64,000 nt of DNA from Porodaedalea pini. Its lineage: Eukaryota; Basidiomycota; Agaricomycetes; Hymenochaetales; Hymenochaetaceae. Position 1 is the stretch's first letter; each line of letters begins with the position of its first letter. This document shows positions 1 through 10,208 of this stretch, in pieces. The stretch spans positions 62,001 through 126,000 of the forward strand of contig NBAY01000062.1 of NCBI GenBank assembly GCA_002794775.1, read 5' to 3'. Both the position numbers and the translations under genes were made by a program. The notes below the pieces were generated by a model that saw nothing but the letters and a program-made list of their open reading frames with translations, did no database searches and was not told the origin of the DNA.

Positions 1-1692
1 TCACCGAATATGCTCGTCTATGCTTCGGTCATCAACGGACGCGTCGTTTTGTCCTTGGCTTCAGCCTTCTTGACACCAAGATGCGCCTGTGGAAGTTCGA
101 TCGTTCGGGCGTCATTAATTCGCATGAGTTCGATGTGCACGAGAACCCGTTGGATTTCTTACGCGTCATCCTCGGCTTAACTACAGCTGATGACTATTAT
201 CTCGGCCTCGATCCCTCTTTCACTGTAGAGGACAACAAGGATTGGGTCGTGCTCAACGACAAGCGATACGAGATCGTCGACACGATTCACTTAGACTCGG
301 TCGTTCGTGGTCGGGGAACAGTCGCCCTTGTTGTGAGAGATGAAGATGGCAGATATCTAGTCATGAAGGATCAGTGGGTGGATCGATCGCGGAAAACCAA
401 GGAGTTCGTAATGCTCGAAAGTTTGAAAGAGGGAGAAGTAAGAAGGGTCGCCGGACTTGTTGACTACCAAATCATCCACTTCAAGGTCGGAGACGAGGTT
501 GTGAGCGACAGCACAGAGAATGACAGGAACTCAGAGGAGTTACGGGAGAAAGTCAGAAAGAAAGGCGTGGAGACTCGCGACCACTACCGATTGCTTATAT
601 CACCGTACGGCGATAAGCTGGAAAACTTCCGTTCGCTGAAGGAGCTCATCTCGGTATTCAAGGACTATGTAGAAGGTATGTATCATTGAGTCATTCTCAA
701 ATCAGCGTAGATTATTGCTCACAATGTCTCTTGTCTTACTTCTTCCAGTGATTGAAGATCTCTACAAGAATAAAATTGTGCATCGTGATATCAGCCCACG
801 CAACGTCATCCTGGTTGAGGACGGAAAGGCTCTACCTCGAAAAGGCTACATTATTGACTTCGATTATGCGATTCATCAATCACGCCAGGAATCTGCTAGA
901 GCCGGACGGACGGTATGTTCTGAAGTGTTGATGTACGTTGCTTTTGTTGACGAGACCTCTTAGGGAACGTTGCCTTTCATGGCCATTGATGTCCTGCTTC
1001 GCAAGAATGTTCCGCACAACTACTACCATGACTTGGAGTCTCTCTTCTATGTCCTGCTATGGATTTGCCTCACACAAGACGGACCACGAAACAAACGCCG
1101 TCCTGCATCCGAGTTCGACTTCAAGGGCTCCCCACTCTATCTCTGGTGCCGTGTGCGGGATGGCAACGAACTGTTAATGAAGCAGGTCGGGCTTCAAAAG
1201 CTAGGTATGATGTCAAGGGAGGACCAGTTCAAGGACCAGATCCTTCTTTTCCTGCCCGAATATTTCAAGCCACTCAAGAATCTTCTCCTTGATTTACGCG
1301 AGACTCTTTTCCGCGAAACCCCTCGCCAGAAAGGAGAGAGAGAGGTTCAAGATCACGAAAAGAGCATCAATGATCGTAAGAACGTCGACGACGTTTTTAA
1401 GGAGATTACAAACCAACTTGACGAGGCCTTAGCACGCCTTCCCGATGAAGAACAGTCTTCGGTCGTCTTCAACAGAAAGACTGCCTTAAGGGTTGGAACC
1501 GACGCACGTGCCGGGGTTGACGTGGATCCTCAGATCGGGTCTGAACAGGCCCAGATTCCCGACTTGATCAAGCTACGACCTATCGCACTCTTGCCAGCAG
1601 AGTCCGAGGAGACAAGGACTGAATGTGAACGCTCGCGCAGAACATCAGAGTTATTTGGAGAGGCAGTAACGAGCTCTGTAATCAGCTCATGA
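1..1692 (+). CDS. FunK1-type fungal protein kinase, 5' end outside window
   Basis: The exons are <1-675, 749-912 and 964-1692, with GT-AG introns of 73 and 51 nt. The kinase core is clear: HRDISPRN is a catalytic-loop motif of the FunK1 family, IIDFDYA replaces the usual DFG, and GTLPFMA follows the second intron. These features place it in the fungal-specific FunK1 group, which is expanded in mushrooms; substrates are unknown. The frame is already open at base 1 (reads ...FVLGFSLLDTK just before residue M at 81), so the N-terminus lies upstream. The C-terminal tail is acidic and low in complexity. The model stops at 1690-1692, but an overlapping frame continues open to about 1795 with a basic, nuclear-signal-like tail (GEKRSHD...AKRPKCSSDDE), suggesting an indel or an alternative 3' end. 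I am sure of the family and unsure of the last 30 or so residues. Confidence 0.87.
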
Positions 1693-2570
1693 CGTTGCGG
1701 GGTGAAAAGCGCTCGCATGATCAGGAGCCGGTAGCAGCGTCTGCGTCTCTCACATCCTCGGCAAAGCGTCCGAAATGCTCGTCGGATGATGAATAGATTA
1801 TTCATACGGCGTGGAGAATGTTACTAATTTGTCTCCTTTCTTTTCAAATCTCAACTTCCCATTCTATCCATGTTCGCGTTTCTTGTTTCTTCGCTGGCTA
1901 TCTTCGCATTCATTCGGCATTATCGCATCAGGCCCGTCCATACAATATTGATTTATCTAGAGCATATGCATCTGTTCATTTACACAAGCAATTCTGATTA
2001 TTTTGTCCGATGTGTACGGGTGCGTTAATGAAGGACAGCTACGTGTATCAACGTTATTCCTGAAGTCCAACTTGAATGCATCAAAGACAATCTTACTCAA
2101 CTCGGTTCATTGGCCACTTCCGACAGAGAGAGTCTCAGGAACACCATGTCGCCGACATTGCGCTAGTGGAAACGAAGACGACTCGGATGTCCGCGCATCG
2201 AACCAACCGAGCTCCTGGTGCAGGCTAAAGCACTGCCGACGGTTGGGGGGACTTATGAGTGGACATGCGGGAAATCATATGCATGAAGTTCAAGTGCAAC
2301 GTTACTTAATTCAGAGTAAGAACACTAACATCTAGCATGATGATTTCGGACTTGCTATGATGTCGGCCGACTCTCTCTAGGCCTATCTCTCTCAATATCA
2401 ATATTTATGTCGTGGTCAACTCGAAAACGCCCTCTGATTCGGTCAAGATTCGAGGTCGATCGAACGCCGATCGTAATTTCCTAGATTCGTAATTCGGACT
2501 TGCCGCATTTGTCATCGGCCGAAAGGACAAGCGTGTCTGTACACTGTATACCATGCTCTAACTACGGCGG
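1693..2570. other. Intergenic region, no gene seen
   Basis: About 880 bases between the FunK1 kinase and the methyltransferase. The first 100 bases hold the out-of-frame continuation of the kinase tail. The small open frames here show no protein-like composition, no splice partners and no recognisable motif. Confidence 0.5.
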
Positions 2571-2571
2571 G

Positions 2572-2578
2572 TATAAAA
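2572..2578 (+). promoter_or_regulatory. Putative TATA box of the methyltransferase gene
   Basis: A TATAAAA heptamer lies 64 bases upstream of the proposed ATG at 2642, a usual spacing for a fungal promoter with a short leader. This is inferred from position only. Confidence 0.5.
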
Positions 2579-2641
2579 ACAGCACCTATGGAAAGCAGAT
2601 AGAACTCTATCCTGCAGTTGGTACTGCTCAACGACGTCGCA

Positions 2642-3709
2642 ATGACATCCATCGATGCTCACACTCCTTCTTCTGCCACTATCGTGCAAGACTCTTCAAA
2701 AGTGGACGCCTGGCACGCAGACACGTATAACACAGTCGCGTCCTTCGTGTACTCGAAGGCATTTACGGCACCGGTACTAGGGCTACTTGATGCGCAGCCT
2801 GGCGAGCGGATCCTTGATCTTGGATGTGGTAGTGGGAAGCTGACACTCGAGCTGAAGCGGATTGTTGGTGCAGAGGGTGTTGTGCTCGGCGTGGACGCAA
2901 GCGAGAGCATGGTGTGCCGAGTCCCTGATGCCTTTCTACTCCTACTTCTAATCCGTGCTTATTGAAAGGTCGCGAAAGCCAGGCACAATGGCGCAGCGGC
3001 TACTTTTGTGGGCGATGCGCAGGCGCTGCAGCTTCCGCCTCCCTCATCTGTCGCGGAAGAAATTGCTGCCGTTCTTCCGCAGTCATTTGATTACACATTT
3101 GATGCGGTGTTTACGAACGCGGCGTTGCATTGGTGTAAGCGCGACCCGCACGCAGTCGCACGGGATGTTGCGAAGGCGCTGCGAAAGGGCGGTCGATTCG
3201 TTGGCGAGATGGGCGGATATATGAATATCGTCGGTGAGTCGTTGATAATGATCGCTCCTTTGTAATGGTAGAAGTAATTCATATTTTTTATCTTAAGGAT
3301 TGAGGTCAGCTATACATACTGTGATGCGCAGACGCGGATTTGATATCGACTCGCTCGATCCATGGTATTTCCCGTCTGTTGAGGACTACAGAGCGGTGCT
3401 TTACCTCCTCATCTATCTCTTGTACTTTCTGGTCTTACGCCGACCTCTCCTTTTTAACAGGTCCTTGAAAGCACCGGCTTTCGCGTGACACACCTCTCTC
3501 TCACCCCACGCCTCACGCCACTGTCGTCCGACATCATAGACTGGCAGCGCACTTTCTGCAGTGGAACGATCTACAAAGCTCTTAGTGATGCAGAAGCGGA
3601 GGAAATCATGCGCGAGGTGCAGAACATTTGCACAATTGACAGTAGGGATGCGAGCGGGACTTGGACAGTGATGTATTGTCGGTTGAGGTTCGCGGCGATA
3701 CTCGACTGA
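2642..3709 (+). CDS. Class I SAM-dependent methyltransferase (trans-aconitate methyltransferase-like)
   Basis: The exons are 2642-2911, 2969-3233, 3298-3395 and 3461-3709, giving 293 residues with all junctions in phase. Motif I, ILDLGCGSGKLT (about residues 60-71), followed by the acidic loop VLGVDASESM, is the SAM-binding Rossmann signature. A second conserved block, FDAVFTNAALHWC, resembles the methyltransferase-11 group that includes Tam-type trans-aconitate methyltransferases; the final domain has the DWQRTF and IYKAL features seen in that group. The enzyme should transfer a methyl group from SAM to a small organic acid or related metabolite, probably in the cytosol, but the substrate cannot be read from sequence. 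An ATG at 2642 was preferred because it follows a TATA box and starts just before the conserved region. Confidence 0.88.
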
Positions 3710-4084
3710 AATGAGACGAGCAATTATGAGCTTGATGTAAGACAGCACTTTGGGTAAAGCTATTTATTTTCCTAATAAGTCAACCATTCTCGTGAGAAAA
3801 AGTCTACAAATACATTTGTGCGATTGTGAAACTTTGAAAGTGAATGAAATGAGAGCACGACGAGGTTGAAAGACCATGACATAGGATATGTATATTGGAG
3901 CTAAAATAAGGTATGAAACGTCATGAAACGTGTACAGGAGGAGGAACGTTATGATACGCTCTACAGGATTAACAAAGGAATAAACCGATATAATGATGGA
4001 GCGTTCTACAGGATTAATCATGTTGCAATACGGTCATAAAATTGGCGAACCAGAATCACAAAAAGACCGAAAGGCATATCACGT
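3710..4084. other. Convergent intergenic region, no gene seen
   Basis: This 375-base stretch separates the 3' ends of the methyltransferase (plus) and the small Ser/Pro-rich gene (minus). It contains AT-rich sequence and an imperfect repeat around 3955-4025 in which a short block with 'ctacaggatta' occurs twice. Otherwise it looks like 3' untranslated sequence. Confidence 0.4.
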
Positions 4085-4567
4085 TCAGAACTCGACGTCG
4101 ATGTCATCTGCGAAGTGTACACGTGATTGATGACGGGCACTCGTCGGAAGGGGAGGAAGCTCCTTTGAGGTTGATGCCGGAAGTGGTGAAGGCGTTCGCG
4201 ATGTCTGATACAATGGGGATGAGCGCTAGATTAAAGACTGAACCAAAAAGGACTTGCGCACATGCGAAAGTCCGACACATGCCCAGCTCTCGTCGTGCAT
4301 GTCAGACGAGAGCGAAGAGCTGTGGGAGCTGGCACTTATAGTGGAGCTGTTGGACTGACGCACACGACATTTAATCCACCAACGCAGTCAAAAGAAGAAA
4401 GTTAGAAAACTTACCTGCCTCCGACTTTCTCTGGACTGCCTACTTGAAGTCGGCATCTCTGTGAGTGGGACGTCACGTGGAGCCTTGCTCGAGTCCGCCG
4501 GGACCAGCGGGGTGTTCATGAGGAGAGTGAACGTCTCTGAGAGGCTGGCGAGGGTGAATGGCCCCAT
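4085..4567 (-). CDS. Small Ser/Pro-rich hypothetical protein in three short exons
   Basis: The minus-strand exons are 4415-4567, 4262-4354 and 4085-4204, joined by introns of 60 and 57 nt with GTAAGT and GTGCGC donors. The product is 121 residues with every junction in phase and no internal stop. It begins MGPFTLASLSETF, has a Ser-rich middle with SSDMHDESWACVGLSH, a Pro/Ser stretch, and ends RVHFADDIDVEF, a charged tail that looks like a conserved short motif. No single exon is long enough to stand out. I do not recognise a family and see no signal peptide or membrane segment; the composition suggests a mostly disordered protein. The support is the open frame through three exons, good splice sites and codon usage like the neighbouring genes, so transcript evidence would be needed to settle it. 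Confidence 0.6.
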
Positions 4568-5305
4568 TCTCGTTTGAGTCGTGCAAGCACGTCGAGTTCA
4601 AGGAAACAAATCAAGAACTGAGAATCCGAGCAATTTCTCCAGAACAGCCTAGAACAGACAAAGCACTTCTAGTGCCGCTCGAGCAGCTAGGGACCAAGGT
4701 CAAAGGGCGAGGGTTGGCGGGTGTCTTGGAGTACCTGATGTCTCGGAGGGTGGAAGCTATAAAGGGACGCTGAATGAAAAGGCGATGATGTCCTGGGGTG
4801 CAACATGCTTTGAGGCTGACAGTATGAGGAGCGAAAAGCGGAGCTGCCAGGACACGTCATCCGGCGCTGACAAATATTCATATTTGGCAAATTGGCATAT
4901 CGGTTCATTTTCCGCTTTTGTCGTCTTTCTCTTTATGGGTTCACTCCGTTATTGCCCTCTAACTCATTCCGGAAATCCGACATTGTGCACCTTCATCCCT
5001 GAAGATACTTCTATCCGCTTTGGTTTGGCTCCTATGAGGTGATTTGAACTAAATGGGAGGCCTGAAAGGGATTTTACTTTCAATCCAGTTCGTCTGAGTT
5101 CCTCTCCCCCCAATCTTTCACCTCTTCGGAATCATTCAACCGGATCCTGTCAGCTGCTTACTTGCCAATGTTTTTCTTATGCTTGGATTCGCTCTCCAGA
5201 AGCCTTACTAGATCAGTTCATCTCCTCTGCTCTTCTCTGATATGATCTGTTAAGGAGATCCTAGGAGATATTGTTTCTTGAACTTATCTATGCCACATCA
5301 ACTAA
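4568..5305. other. Intergenic region, no gene seen
   Basis: This is the upstream side of the small minus-strand gene and of the hydrophobin-like relic. A TATAAAG at about 4757 has no convincing open frame behind it. Short open frames on both strands lack motifs or splice partners. Confidence 0.4.
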
Positions 5306-5756
5306 GGCATCCCTCCAAGCTGCAAGGTTCTCAAGACATTGGGCCCCACTTTAGACTCACCACTCGAAGCACTAGTCTGCACCTTCGGTTCGCCGTGTTG
5401 CTGGGCCTTTGTATCAGATGTGCAATCAGCAGGTGTTCAAGTTCCTTCTGTCCTCGCGATCTCCGCACGTAGGCGTTCTCGGGTGATCTATGATGTTTCT
5501 TTGCTAATTCGAATCCTGTCTGTCAGGTCACAGCCTCGGTCCCCGAACCGACAACTGCGACCTGCAGCCCATGTACTTCCAGTTGAAATCTTCATTTACC
5601 ACGTCGAGTTCACGCCCGCAGCGCGAAGCTCAAAGAATGATGTTATCGCTGGGCGCTTCGTTTATTAATGGCGAAACGCGAAGGTGGCGTGGTAGAGGTC
5701 AGTACCCTACTTGGGTGTCTCGGATGGCGCAAGTGACTAGTTTCTTATCATTTTAG
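5306..5756 (+). pseudogene. Hydrophobin-like relic with degraded cysteine pattern
   Basis: A single reading frame runs from the codon after a TAA at 5303 to a stop at 5754-5756, interrupted by a normal 58-nt intron at 5469-5526. It carries three blocks in the order of a class I hydrophobin. C-x5-CC (5378-5401) is followed by VQSA. NCDLQPMYF (5553-5579) resembles the family's SCSAQPVCC block with the cysteine pair changed to Tyr-Phe. LGASFIN (5649-5669) resembles the terminal LGCSPIN block with Cys changed to Ala. There is no start codon or signal peptide in frame, and an insertion separates the last two blocks. Hydrophobins need all eight cysteines, so this is best read as a dead or strongly diverged copy. 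The match is from memory of the family pattern and is moderate. Confidence 0.4.
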
Positions 5757-6244
5757 GGTTTCTTTATCTGTAATGGACTGCCCCTTCGACAGTCTCACAT
5801 CTTCTCCAGCTATTTTGTCGAGCGCGTTGGTTGTCCTTGATCTGTTTCATTCCCGAGACAGCCTCCCCGTGCGTACACGTGAGCCAGCCTCAGGATCCTC
5901 TGAACGGCTCTGTCTCCGAGACACCGACCGACCCCTATTCTCTTCGCCTAGACCGTCGGGCCTCTCCTCCGCACCGCCTCTTGCATCCGACACATACGTC
6001 AGTGTCCTTATCGGTCTGTGCTTGTCTGTCTGGGCGCACTGCGCGTTGGTGTGCAGGGAGGAGTTTAAAGCATGGCGGCGCCGATGTAGGTGCGGCAAGG
6101 AGCTTCCCTTTCAATAGGTGACGCCGCCGCACCAATTCTCGTCCGACGAAACCCCCTCGTCGCTTCCCCACCGCTAGACCTCATATTTGTTAGCATTGAA
6201 CAGCTTCGCTTCACACGTCTTTTCTTCTCCTGTCTTCGAGAAAA
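5757..6244. other. Promoter region of the acidic hypothetical gene
   Basis: About 490 bases. It contains a pyrimidine-rich stretch immediately before the ATG at 6245 (about 6205-6238), typical of fungal transcription starts. Open frames here on both strands are GC-rich shadows without motif support. Confidence 0.35.
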
Positions 6245-7062
6245 ATGTCTTTGGCTGTCTTGCATTCACATCCCTCCCCCTTGCGCGTGGAACGCGGCGA
6301 GGATCTACAATCGCCTGGCCAGCCGACGTTCGCAGATACGTTTTCTCCGCGTCCGTTCCTCTCCATAGCACCATCCGCCTCTTCTCCGCCCTACCACAGT
6401 TTGTCTCCAACTGGAAACGCTAGTATCTCTTCGCGTACCCACGAGTACCGCGACAAGATGGACGCAGACGCAGGATCCGATGACGGCTACGATTCTGACG
6501 CTACACTTGACCTTGAGCACGCAGGTTCGAGCCCGCTCGCGGCGGCGTTCCTGCAAGGCGCCCCTCCGCTGCGGCGCATGTCGCGCGGCTACGAGCGTGT
6601 GGTGCTGCGTTCTCTCTCACAGGGTCGCGATGTCGCGTATGCATGCGCTTGCTCACGTGGAGTAAGTGGGAAACCAGAGTGCGTACGGCACATTGGGAAA
6701 TGGACGGATGAGGACGAAGATGTGAGCGATGATAGTGAGAATGATTATGAGTTGGACACGGGTGCAGAGGTTGAAGGGTCTTACTCTTTCGATGCTACAA
6801 GCGACAATTCGGCATTGTTCGACATGAGAGTGGTGAGCGTATCTCTCATTCAACGCCTTGAATCATGGTTTAATTTTCTTATGTTACAACTATCTCATAG
6901 GAAAACATTATCATTAAACGCGATGTCATCCCTGCCGCGCCCAGTCTGATGAGCAGCAGCGAGCGCTTCGATGAGATTCATGATTTCGACAAGTTTGACG
7001 CCGCTCGGAAGGGCCGTCTACATCCCGACAGTCGGACTGGATGCGCTGAGGCACCTTTCTGA
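6245..7062 (+). CDS. Acidic hypothetical protein
   Basis: The exons are 6245-6832 and 6901-7062, with a 68-nt intron (GTGAGC...ATAG), giving 249 residues. The first 75 residues are Ser/Pro-rich and disordered. From about residue 72 the chain is acidic (MDADAGSDDGYDSD, then DEDEDVSDDSEND), and after the splice it reads ENIIIKRDVIPAAPS, SSERFDEIHDFDKFDAARKGR. No domain, signal peptide or membrane segment is visible. The ATG at 6245 sits behind a pyrimidine-rich leader; the next in-frame Met at 6458 (MDADAG) is an alternative start giving a shorter acidic protein. I do not recognise a family. The composition and a clean in-phase splice support a real gene; function unknown. Confidence 0.62.
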
Positions 7063-7803
7063 TTCTTGATTTACCTTTATCAGCCTCTCCTGCCGCTCAT
7101 CTTTCCTCATTCTCAATATAAAAAATCGCTTCATCTCTCTTATCATGTGTCTATAATTTTGGAGACGACGAATATGATTCCTGTGGGACTTTATTCAAGG
7201 GTTGACAGGATGGATTATCGGAAGGTACAAAAGCCCCTTTTGTAATCAAATTATTTCTGCACCATACTGTTGTTCCCAAGATAGCCTAGGGTGTTGGTTA
7301 CAAAGATTTGGGGTCAAATGTACGTACAAAGTAGATCAAACCAATTCTGTGGTGTAGTCATCTCAATGCACTACTAAGGTGCGGCAACTTCGTATATTTA
7401 AAATTCCACCATAAGGACCGCATACAGTGTCATTAACTATTTTCATACACCTCCGTGACTACGTTGCACAAGGTCATCAAGACCAAGTTCCTCGTATCTA
7501 TTATACAGTAGAGAACGAACTCTGATATCTACTTGGGTATACGACCTCCGGCTCGGACTTCCCATATGCTTGCAATAATAAACCAACTGAAATGGACTAA
7601 AGCTGCACCAAGTAGGATCACATACAGTCGCTGTCTTTATACACTCGAAAACTGTCCGTGCATTGTTGAGAAAGATTTAACGGAGAGGGACACGACTGCG
7701 GCTTCGATGTGCAGCGGCAATCGGGAGAAATAGAGAGCTATGCGGCTTTAGCTAAGTGGCGGTGGCGTCGAAGTGCTACTCTTTCTCGCGCGAGTATTCT
7801 TGC
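7063..7803. other. Convergent intergenic region, no gene seen
   Basis: About 740 bases between the 3' ends of the acidic hypothetical gene and the Ste50/Ubc2 gene. The only longer open frame (7533-7733) has no motif and no splice context. Confidence 0.4.
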
Positions 7804-9598
7804 TCACGAGCCAGGTCTGACAAAAAAGCGGTTATCACGGAACATACGCATAAGGGATATTTGAAATGAGCATCCTACCGGGACCCAGCCGCGGTCTCCG
7901 TTTTCTTTGACGAACTGGAGGAAAGCCGCAACAGTAAGTATGATTTAAAGGAAGTCTCGGATGCTTGATTGCACCTACGTATGATAAGTGTTTGTATCGC
8001 TTATAAACGTGAACGAGGTCGCCACACGAGAGGTCGAGGCCGTCCTCGTTCGACTTCCTGTAGCTCATGAGAGCCAGACTTGGAAACCCAGTTGAGATAA
8101 TATTGCGAGGTAGAATGGGGCTATTTGATGCCGGGAGGGATCGGGTGGATGAACATTCCAATGAGGCTCGCGCAGCAAAAGCGGCGGCAGACGCGAATGC
8201 GATAGGGACATCTGTTTCTAGCAAGCACCCCGGTGGTATTCTGACTTGTTCCATTGTACTGTTTACGATGCCGGTGCCCGAAGGATCGCACTGTACGATC
8301 CACCGCACTTGGTCTCTGGAGATGACGATGAAGGCGTCGCCACTGCGGTGAATCGCAATCACGTGAGCACACTAAATGAGCAATGATATTTGCAAAAGCG
8401 TACGGGACGACATTGAATGGGGCTCCCTTTCCGGTTTTGTAAGGGTGAATAGCTACAGCGTAGGTAATTCCCGGAAAGGTGCTCCTGGAAGACGAGCAAA
8501 ATGTTCCGTTTTCATGATCGCCGTTCTCTCCATGAATATCCGAGATGTGCTTAAGCACGAAAACTGGGTTCTTATTCTCTTCTTGAAATTTCTTGAAGAT
8601 ACGACGAGGCTTATCATCATAGGCTAGACGTAGTTCTGGATGGAGTGCAGACCATGAGCATAAAACACACTCGCCATATACGGTCAGCATAACGCACCGG
8701 TCTGGCCATAACATATGAACATGACGTAGTTTTGCCAGTGCTCTGTTATGTTGTGTTTCTTCAACGCCACAGGAAGAACTTTCCAAACGGGGTCGTCTGC
8801 GTGGGCTTTGCCTTTCTTGTCGCTATTGCGGGCGCCAGTATGAATTCCGGGGAAAATAGTTTTACGATGGTCTGGCTGTTCGACACTAGCTCCGTGCAGA
8901 AGTGCAGTTCTAGCTCTAGTATCACTTGATGAAGTCGGCTGAGACACAGACGTTATTCCTGCGTTTGGGCTCGGATTAACACTTTTCCCAACGTCGCCGT
9001 CGCCGTGACCTTCTGACCACGGGCATCTGTCCTCACTGGCGGTGGCTCGTAGTGTCTGGGTAACGTCTTGAAGCAATACAGAAGTGTCAGAGGAAAGAGA
9101 TACACAACATAAGTGGCGGCATACCTCGTTCCACCTGTCCAGAATGACCATGAGGTGGACCGAGTTCGGCTGGCAGCGAAGCAACAATCAGTAAAAGTAT
9201 GTTTTAGGTTTCGAGAGAGAACGAACAGGGAGGAATATAATGCCCTGGTTCTATTTCCACGCCTTGAGCAAGCTTGACTTGATAGACAGCCTTCAATATA
9301 AGAAGCCGCTGGCCTACTGTCGCTATCCCGATTTCTTTCAGTGACTCTGCGTTGAGCTGAACAAGAATGTCGCCTGTGATATGATGTTCTATGGGTTGCA
9401 GTAGAACTGAGTCACGCGCAAGCGTAGGGGTAAACCACCGAACTCACCTCGTATTTGCATCTCATACTGGGGCAACCCAAGCCCAGTGAGCCACAGATGC
9501 ACGTCGTGCTCATCCCAGAACATGATATTCCCCAGTGGCTCGTACTGGTTCATAACAGTGAACAAAGCTAGAGGAGACGATACGGTAGCAGTAGTCAT
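7804..9598 (-). CDS. ubc2: Ste50/Ubc2-type MAPK cascade adaptor (SAM-RA-SH3-SH3)
   Basis: Seven minus-strand exons (9448-9598, 9227-9388, 9125-9169, 8698-9066, 8404-8635, 7979-8342, 7804-7914) join in phase to 477 residues. An N-terminal SAM domain (about 27-90) starts WDEHDVHLWLTGLGL and contains LKEIGIATVGQRLLIL. A Ser/Thr-rich linker follows. A Ras-association domain (about 208-276) includes VLPVALKKHNI, FICYGQTE and NPVFVLKHI. A first SH3 (about 297-363) has AVAIHPYK, GDAFIVISR and IPPGCLLET, and a second SH3 (about 407-455) has ALMSYR, CGDLVHVYKRY and GDRGWVPVGC. This domain order matches Ubc2 of Ustilago and related basidiomycete Ste50 proteins, which link Ras and the MAPKKK in the mating and filamentation pathway; the SH3 pair is absent from ascomycete Ste50. 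The splice inside the RA domain is certain because it removes a frame break. It should act at the inner plasma membrane as a scaffold. Confidence 0.9.
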
Positions 9599-10208
9599 GC
9601 ATGGTCGTTGCGAGCCATACTTAAGAGGATGGAAAGATGGACGTTCACTCTGTGAGTTCGAGGCACCAGTCAGATGGTAGTAGAGAGCTCATCGCAGTTA
9701 AGTAGGAACCAGATGGGGAAGCTGATGCTAGAGCACTGCAGATGCCATTGCTTTGCTTTGTATCAGAAGTGCACCGTGCATGGTCGGAGACGGACTCGTC
9801 GTGAGAGCATGAGAAGAACAGACATTGTCAATGAAGCGTGCCGGTAGTAGTTCGCACTGACTTCTTCGTGGTAAGTTTGTTCGTCGGCGTGAACGCGCCT
9901 TGTTCGACGCCGCGGCGTCGATGCTGCTCGTGGCGTCGCACTCGATGCTTATGCAACTTATGACGGCCGATCAATGAACCGCGAATATCACGCGCGCACA
10001 CTGTAGCCAGCGACGTTCCCGGAATGCCCCGCCCACTCTTTAACTTACTTATAGTCGTGACGAGCTCAACGACCACGCCGCCTTCAAGACCTCTCTAAGT
10101 CTGACGCCCTCGTTGAAGTCTGTGGCTTTAAGGCTTGTCTCTGAGCTTGCGGGCTGAGCTGGTTTTAGTCCACTCCTGCATTAGATTTTTATTCGCTGCA
10201 CAGTGCCC
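9599..10208. promoter_or_regulatory. Divergent intergenic region between Ste50/Ubc2 and carnitine acetyltransferase
   Basis: About 610 bases separate the two outward-reading start codons and must hold both promoters. No clear TATA box or known binding motif was identified. An open frame at 9828-10076 (minus) has no supporting features. Confidence 0.4.

Noticed and set aside
5500..5520. tRNA B-box-like sequence (attcgaatcc)
   Set aside because: Lies inside the intron of the hydrophobin-like relic; no matching A box or cloverleaf found.
8067..8351. 94-codon plus frame within the Ste50/Ubc2 gene
   Set aside because: Antisense shadow of the exon that carries the SH3 domains.
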